Source: Oscillospiraceae bacterium (GTDB taxonomy: Bacteria; Bacillota; Clostridia; UMGS1810). Taken from it: a stretch of DNA of 43,436 nt. Made by a program: the position numbers and the translations under genes. The notes under the pieces were generated by a model. The model had not been told where the DNA came from, did no database searches, and was given only the letters and a program-made list of their open reading frames with translations. Each line of letters opens with the position of its first letter. The first letter of the stretch is position 1. The stretch is from contig SVJM01000003.1 of NCBI GenBank assembly GCA_015068975.1, forward strand, positions 1 to 43,436, read 5' to 3'. Shown here piece by piece: positions 40,631 through 43,436 of this stretch.

Positions 40631-41455
40631 ATGGATAAGAAACTGTTTGAATCGACACCTGTCATATATAACACATCATCAATAAAAACTCTCACATTTG
40701 ACTACAAAAACTTTTCTGATATTATTCGAATGCACTGGCATGACCGAATGGAATTCTTAAGGATAAAATCAGGCAGCGGGATTTTTTGTGTGGGAACAGA
40801 AACATATAAGGCGACCGGTGGAGACGTAGTAATAATACCGCCCAAATCACTCCATAGTGGCTTTGCTCCAAACAAAGATATAAAATATGATGTTGTAATG
40901 TTTGATGTACGTTCTTTTTATAACGAAACGGATATATGCAAAAAACTCCTTCCTGCAATATTTGAAGGTAACGCAGTTCTGAATGCAGTAACTTCACATC
41001 CCGACACAGTAAAATACATAGACTTTTTGTGCCATAATCCATCCTCGGAAGGGCTTGAACTGATATCCTGCATATACCAGCTTCTTAATTCACTATTTAA
41101 AAACGAACTGATTGAGCTTCGCGACAACCCCCGCGATACTGTCGTAAGAGAGATAACAGACTATATGGAAGCTAACTTCAAGGAAGATTTAACTGTCCGG
41201 GAATTATGCAGTATTTTTGGTTATACCGAGTCCCATTTCTGCCGGAAATTCAAAAAAGATACAGGGCTTTCGCCAATGAATTATCTTATGATTATAAGAC
41301 TTGAATATGCAGGAAAATTGATTAAATCGGGAAATGAAAGCATAAACCGAATTGCATCAGAGAGCGGTTTTTCTGATTCCAACTACTTTACACGATGTTT
41401 CAAAAAGCATTTCGGTATGTCCCCGACAGAATACAGAAAAAAAAGACTTAAGTGA
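40631..41455 (+). CDS. AraC family transcriptional regulator with cupin sensor
   Basis: This 274-residue regulator has an N-terminal cupin-like ligand domain (MHWHDRMEFLRI, then GGDVVIIPPKSLHSG). The C-terminal AraC-type DNA-binding domain has two helix-turn-helix units (LTVRELCSIFGYTESHFCR and INRIASESGFSDSNYFTR, ending FGMSPTEYRKKR). Such proteins usually sense a sugar and act on neighbouring catabolic genes. The divergent Gfo/Idh/MocA gene is the likely target. The ATG at 40631 follows GGAGG by 4 bases; the upstream ATG at 40613 overlaps that site. Confidence 0.93.
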   Translation: MDKKLFESTPVIYNTSSIKTLTFDYKNFSDIIRMHWHDRMEFLRIKSGSGIFCVGTETYKATGGDVVIIPPKSLHSGFAPNKDIKYDVVMFDVRSFYNETDICKKLLPAIFEGNAVLNAVTSHPDTVKYIDFLCHNPSSEGLELISCIYQLLNSLFKNELIELRDNPRDTVVREITDYMEANFKEDLTVRELCSIFGYTESHFCRKFKKDTGLSPMNYLMIIRLEYAGKLIKSGNESINRIASESGFSDSNYFTRCFKKHFGMSPTEYRKKRLK

Positions 41456-41490
41456 TTTGAAATGCAAACTTTAAGAAAGGATTACATCTT

Positions 41491-42876
41491 ATGAATAAAT
41501 ATATCGGCTCATGGAGTTTCTACAAAAAAACTCTCCTCATAGCCATTCCCATAATGATACAAAATCTCATAACGAACTTTGTGGCTCTTATTGACAACAT
41601 AATGGTGGGTAGTATCGGTACCGAGCAGATGTCAGGTGTTGCCATTGCAAATCAGTTGTTTTTTGTGTTTAATCTGGCAATATTCGGAGCAGTGTCGGGA
41701 GCAGGGATATTTTGTGCACAGTTTTTTGGCAAAAAAGATTATGAAGGTGTAAGAAATACTTTTAGATTTAAATTTATCACAGCAAGTGTGATTACAATAG
41801 TCGGATGTGTATTGTTTATGGCTTTCGGAGATGAACTGATAAGGTTTTATCTTCACGATGCAGAAAAAGGCATAGACCTTGATAAAACATTTATGTATTC
41901 AAAGGAATATATGATGATAATGCTTACAGGTCTTGTGCCCTTTGCACTTGAACAGGTGTATTCAAGTACACTTCGCGAAGGCGGAGTGGCAACTCCTCCT
42001 ATGGTAGCAGGGATTGTAGCAGTTATCACAAATATAGTATTTAACTATCTTCTTATCTTCGGTATAGGTTTTTTCCCGAAGTTAGGTGTGGTGGGCGCCG
42101 CAATAGCAACGGTTATTTCAAGATATGTTCAGGTGGCTATAGTGATGATATGGTCACACTCTCACAAAGGGGACCTTCCATATATTGAGGGAATATATAA
42201 AACACTTAAAATACCGACCAATCTTGCAAAAAGAATTTTTGTAAAAGGATTACTCCCTCTTACCACAAACGAATGTCTGTGGGGAGCAAGTGTTGCTATG
42301 CTTGCACAATGCTATTCTGTAAGAGGGATAGATGTTGTGGCAGGGCAGAATATTGCAAATACCGCAATAAACCTCTTTAATGTACTTTTTATTGCATTTG
42401 GGTCAGGTGTTGCCGTTGTAATGGGACAGTTACTTGGAGCAAATGACATCGAAGGAGCAAAAAAAGCCGCACCGAAGCTTATATTCTTCGCAGGGGCAAT
42501 GTGCGTGGTAGTTGGGGGAGTTATGGCAATGGTTTCAGGAATTTTCCCTGAGCTTTATAATACATCTGATGAGGTAAAAAGTCTTGCAAGTTCATTTATG
42601 TTTATAAGTGCGGTACTTATGCCTGTGCATTCGGTTCTTCATTCAACATACTTCATCCTTCGTTCAGGAGGCAAAACAGGTATCACATTTCTCTTTGACT
42701 GTGGATTTGCATGGGTGGTAAGTGTACCTGTGGCATTTTGTCTCTCCAATTATACAGAACTTAATATTATAACAGTTTATCTTTGCACTCAGCTTGTGGA
42801 AGGTGCTAAATGCATACTGGGTCTGTATCTTATCAAAAAAGGCGTATGGATATCCAATATCGTCAATAAATTATAA
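41491..42876 (+). CDS. MATE family efflux transporter
   Basis: This 461-residue protein has twelve hydrophobic helices in two similar halves. The opening KKTLLIAIPIMIQNLITNFVALIDNIMVGSIG is typical of MATE. It uses sodium or proton flow to export drugs or metabolites. It starts 35 bases after the AraC regulator with AAGAAAGG-like sites, so it may be co-transcribed with it. A terminator follows at 42978. The exported compound cannot be predicted. Confidence 0.93.
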   Translation: MNKYIGSWSFYKKTLLIAIPIMIQNLITNFVALIDNIMVGSIGTEQMSGVAIANQLFFVFNLAIFGAVSGAGIFCAQFFGKKDYEGVRNTFRFKFITASVITIVGCVLFMAFGDELIRFYLHDAEKGIDLDKTFMYSKEYMMIMLTGLVPFALEQVYSSTLREGGVATPPMVAGIVAVITNIVFNYLLIFGIGFFPKLGVVGAAIATVISRYVQVAIVMIWSHSHKGDLPYIEGIYKTLKIPTNLAKRIFVKGLLPLTTNECLWGASVAMLAQCYSVRGIDVVAGQNIANTAINLFNVLFIAFGSGVAVVMGQLLGANDIEGAKKAAPKLIFFAGAMCVVVGGVMAMVSGIFPELYNTSDEVKSLASSFMFISAVLMPVHSVLHSTYFILRSGGKTGITFLFDCGFAWVVSVPVAFCLSNYTELNIITVYLCTQLVEGAKCILGLYLIKKGVWISNIVNKL

Positions 42877-42977
42877 TTATGGAATGTAAAAAAGACCCGA
42901 AACGTAAAAAAGCAAACCATAAAAGAAATAGCCTATCAAGTAAATAAATAAAATATATCAATTTTATCTCATAGTGG

Positions 42978-43010
42978 AAAATATTGCATTTTATGATGCA
43001 ATATTTTTTC
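42978..43010 (+). terminator. Terminator of the MATE gene
   Basis: AAAATATTGCAT (42978-42989) pairs perfectly with ATGCAATATTTT (42996-43007) around 6 bases, followed by TTC. It lies about 100 bases after the stop. Confidence 0.85.
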
Positions 43011-43119
43011 ATTTATATGCTTTTTTACTACGATCATACAATCGCCATCGGAGTATCGCATACACCTTCGGCTCTGTTTGTCCGTTCTAAACCTTTTTTC
43101 CTATTCCATTAACAACATA

Positions 43120-43158
43120 ATAAAGAAGGGAAATATCGGATTTTATCCGGCATTTCCC
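43120..43158 (-). terminator. Terminator of the GltD/NfnB-like gene
   Basis: On the minus strand GGGAAAT-GC-CGGAT (43158-43145) pairs with ATCCG-AT-ATTTCCC (43141-43128) around 3 bases, with a 2-base internal loop, followed by TTCTTTA. Confidence 0.75.
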
Positions 43159-43221
43159 CACATTAAATAATATTTGTTTTTATCTTACATTTTTTCGATC
43201 GGGCAATTTTTACATCCCATA

Positions 43222-43436
43222 TTATTTACTCTTAATATATTCATCTATTGCCTTAGCCGCAGTCTTACCTGCACCCATAGCAAGAATTACAGTTGCCGCA
43301 CCTGTTACAGCGTCACCGCCTGCATATACGCCCTCACGTGATGTAAGACCTGTTTCGTCTGCGATGATGCCTCCCCACTTCTGTGTTTCAAGACCTTCTG
43401 TTGTAGAACGGATAAGTGGATTCGGACTTGTACCTA
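43222..43436 (-). CDS. NADPH oxidoreductase, GltD/NfnB-like (partial, C-terminal end)
   Basis: This is the last 71 residues of a gene running off the right end. The sequence GGIIADETGLTSREGVYAGG, then DAVTGAATVILAMGAGK, is the conserved C-terminal FAD-binding signature of the glutamate synthase small subunit, NfnB and similar NADPH-dependent flavoproteins. The stop (TAA) is at 43222-43224 and a terminator lies beyond it. In Clostridia this is often an electron-bifurcating ferredoxin-NADP reductase subunit, or a GltA-type protein. The missing N-terminal Fe-S part would decide. Confidence 0.85.
   Translation of the reverse strand, partial: GTSPNPLIRSTTEGLETQKWGGIIADETGLTSREGVYAGGDAVTGAATVILAMGAGKTAAKAIDEYIKSK

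Larger units (their letters stand above)
42877..43221. other. Intergenic gap with two terminators
   Basis: About 345 bases without a supported gene between the MATE gene and the partial oxidoreductase. A terminator for each is present. The 43030-43095 stretch (with GTATCGCATA and CTTCGGCT) may be a worn fragment of the hairpin repeats, but this is weak. Confidence 0.6.

Noticed and set aside
42879-42947. 22-codon plus-strand ORF rich in Lys/Arg after the MATE gene
   Set aside because: No ribosome site and no match to any known small protein; composition follows the A-rich DNA.
43030-43100. Third modular hairpin array
   Set aside because: Only one partial GTATCGC-like segment and no repeated linker with palindromic inserts.

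Overview
The window looks like a chromosomal segment of a low-GC, Gram-positive Clostridia member (Lachnospiraceae/Oscillospiraceae-like, probably a gut anaerobe). The evidence is the BofA gene of spore-formers, the dgt-dnaG-rpoD and rpsF-ssb-rpsR gene orders, clostridial families (DUF6062, DUF6472, DUF4886, BspA-type LRR), strong Shine-Dalgarno sites and near-consensus sigma-A promoters. The genus cannot be fixed from the sequence alone. Most genes are on the minus strand. No tRNA, rRNA, CRISPR array, transposase or phage gene was recognised.

Region 1 (1-568) has no gene. It holds a striking array of small hairpins separated by a constant 9-base linker, which appears four times in one orientation and then four times inverted. 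Two GC-rich or widespread intergenic repeats and the terminator of the next operon follow.

Region 2 (569-19480, minus strand) is a surface or exopolysaccharide locus of 18 genes. A perfect TTGACA-N17-TATAAT promoter reads into it. In transcription order: MBOAT acyltransferase and SGNH partner, PglD-like acetyltransferase, PglC-like initiating phosphoglycosyl transferase, NAD-dependent epimerase, four GT4 glycosyltransferases, three TupA-like ATP-grasp amidoligases, a Wzy-like polymerase, a sodium:solute symporter with a 29-residue membrane micropeptide, a Wzx flippase, an acyltransferase-3 and a nucleotidyltransferase-like protein. The likely scheme is priming on undecaprenyl phosphate, GT4 extension, Wzx/Wzy export and polymerisation, with O-acylation and possibly amino-acid decoration by the TupA enzymes. 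No chain-length regulator is present.

Region 3 (19633-28666) is mostly housekeeping. It has a free-standing QueC-like ATP pyrophosphatase with its own promoter and terminator, then rpsF-ssb-rpsR, a DUF4886 + LRR surface-protein pair, and a flavodoxin-dgt-dnaG-rpoD run.

Region 4 (28755-32583) holds bofA, a ZIP metal transporter, a DUF6062 protein with two Cys/His modules, mntP, a decayed copper-amine-oxidase-domain gene, a DUF6472 gene and a VOC protein.

Region 5 (32584-43436) starts with a second hairpin array that uses a different linker but the same inverted layout. It continues with a galacturonate catabolic operon (uxaB-uxaA-eda, eda fused to a VOC-like domain), a secreted CHAP-like wall enzyme with a stalk domain, a Gfo/Idh/MocA oxidoreductase divergent from an AraC regulator, a MATE exporter, and the 3' end of a GltD/NfnB-type NADPH oxidoreductase.

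The best candidates for something undescribed are the two modular hairpin arrays, the three amidoligases with the embedded symporter-micropeptide pair, and the Eda-VOC fusion.
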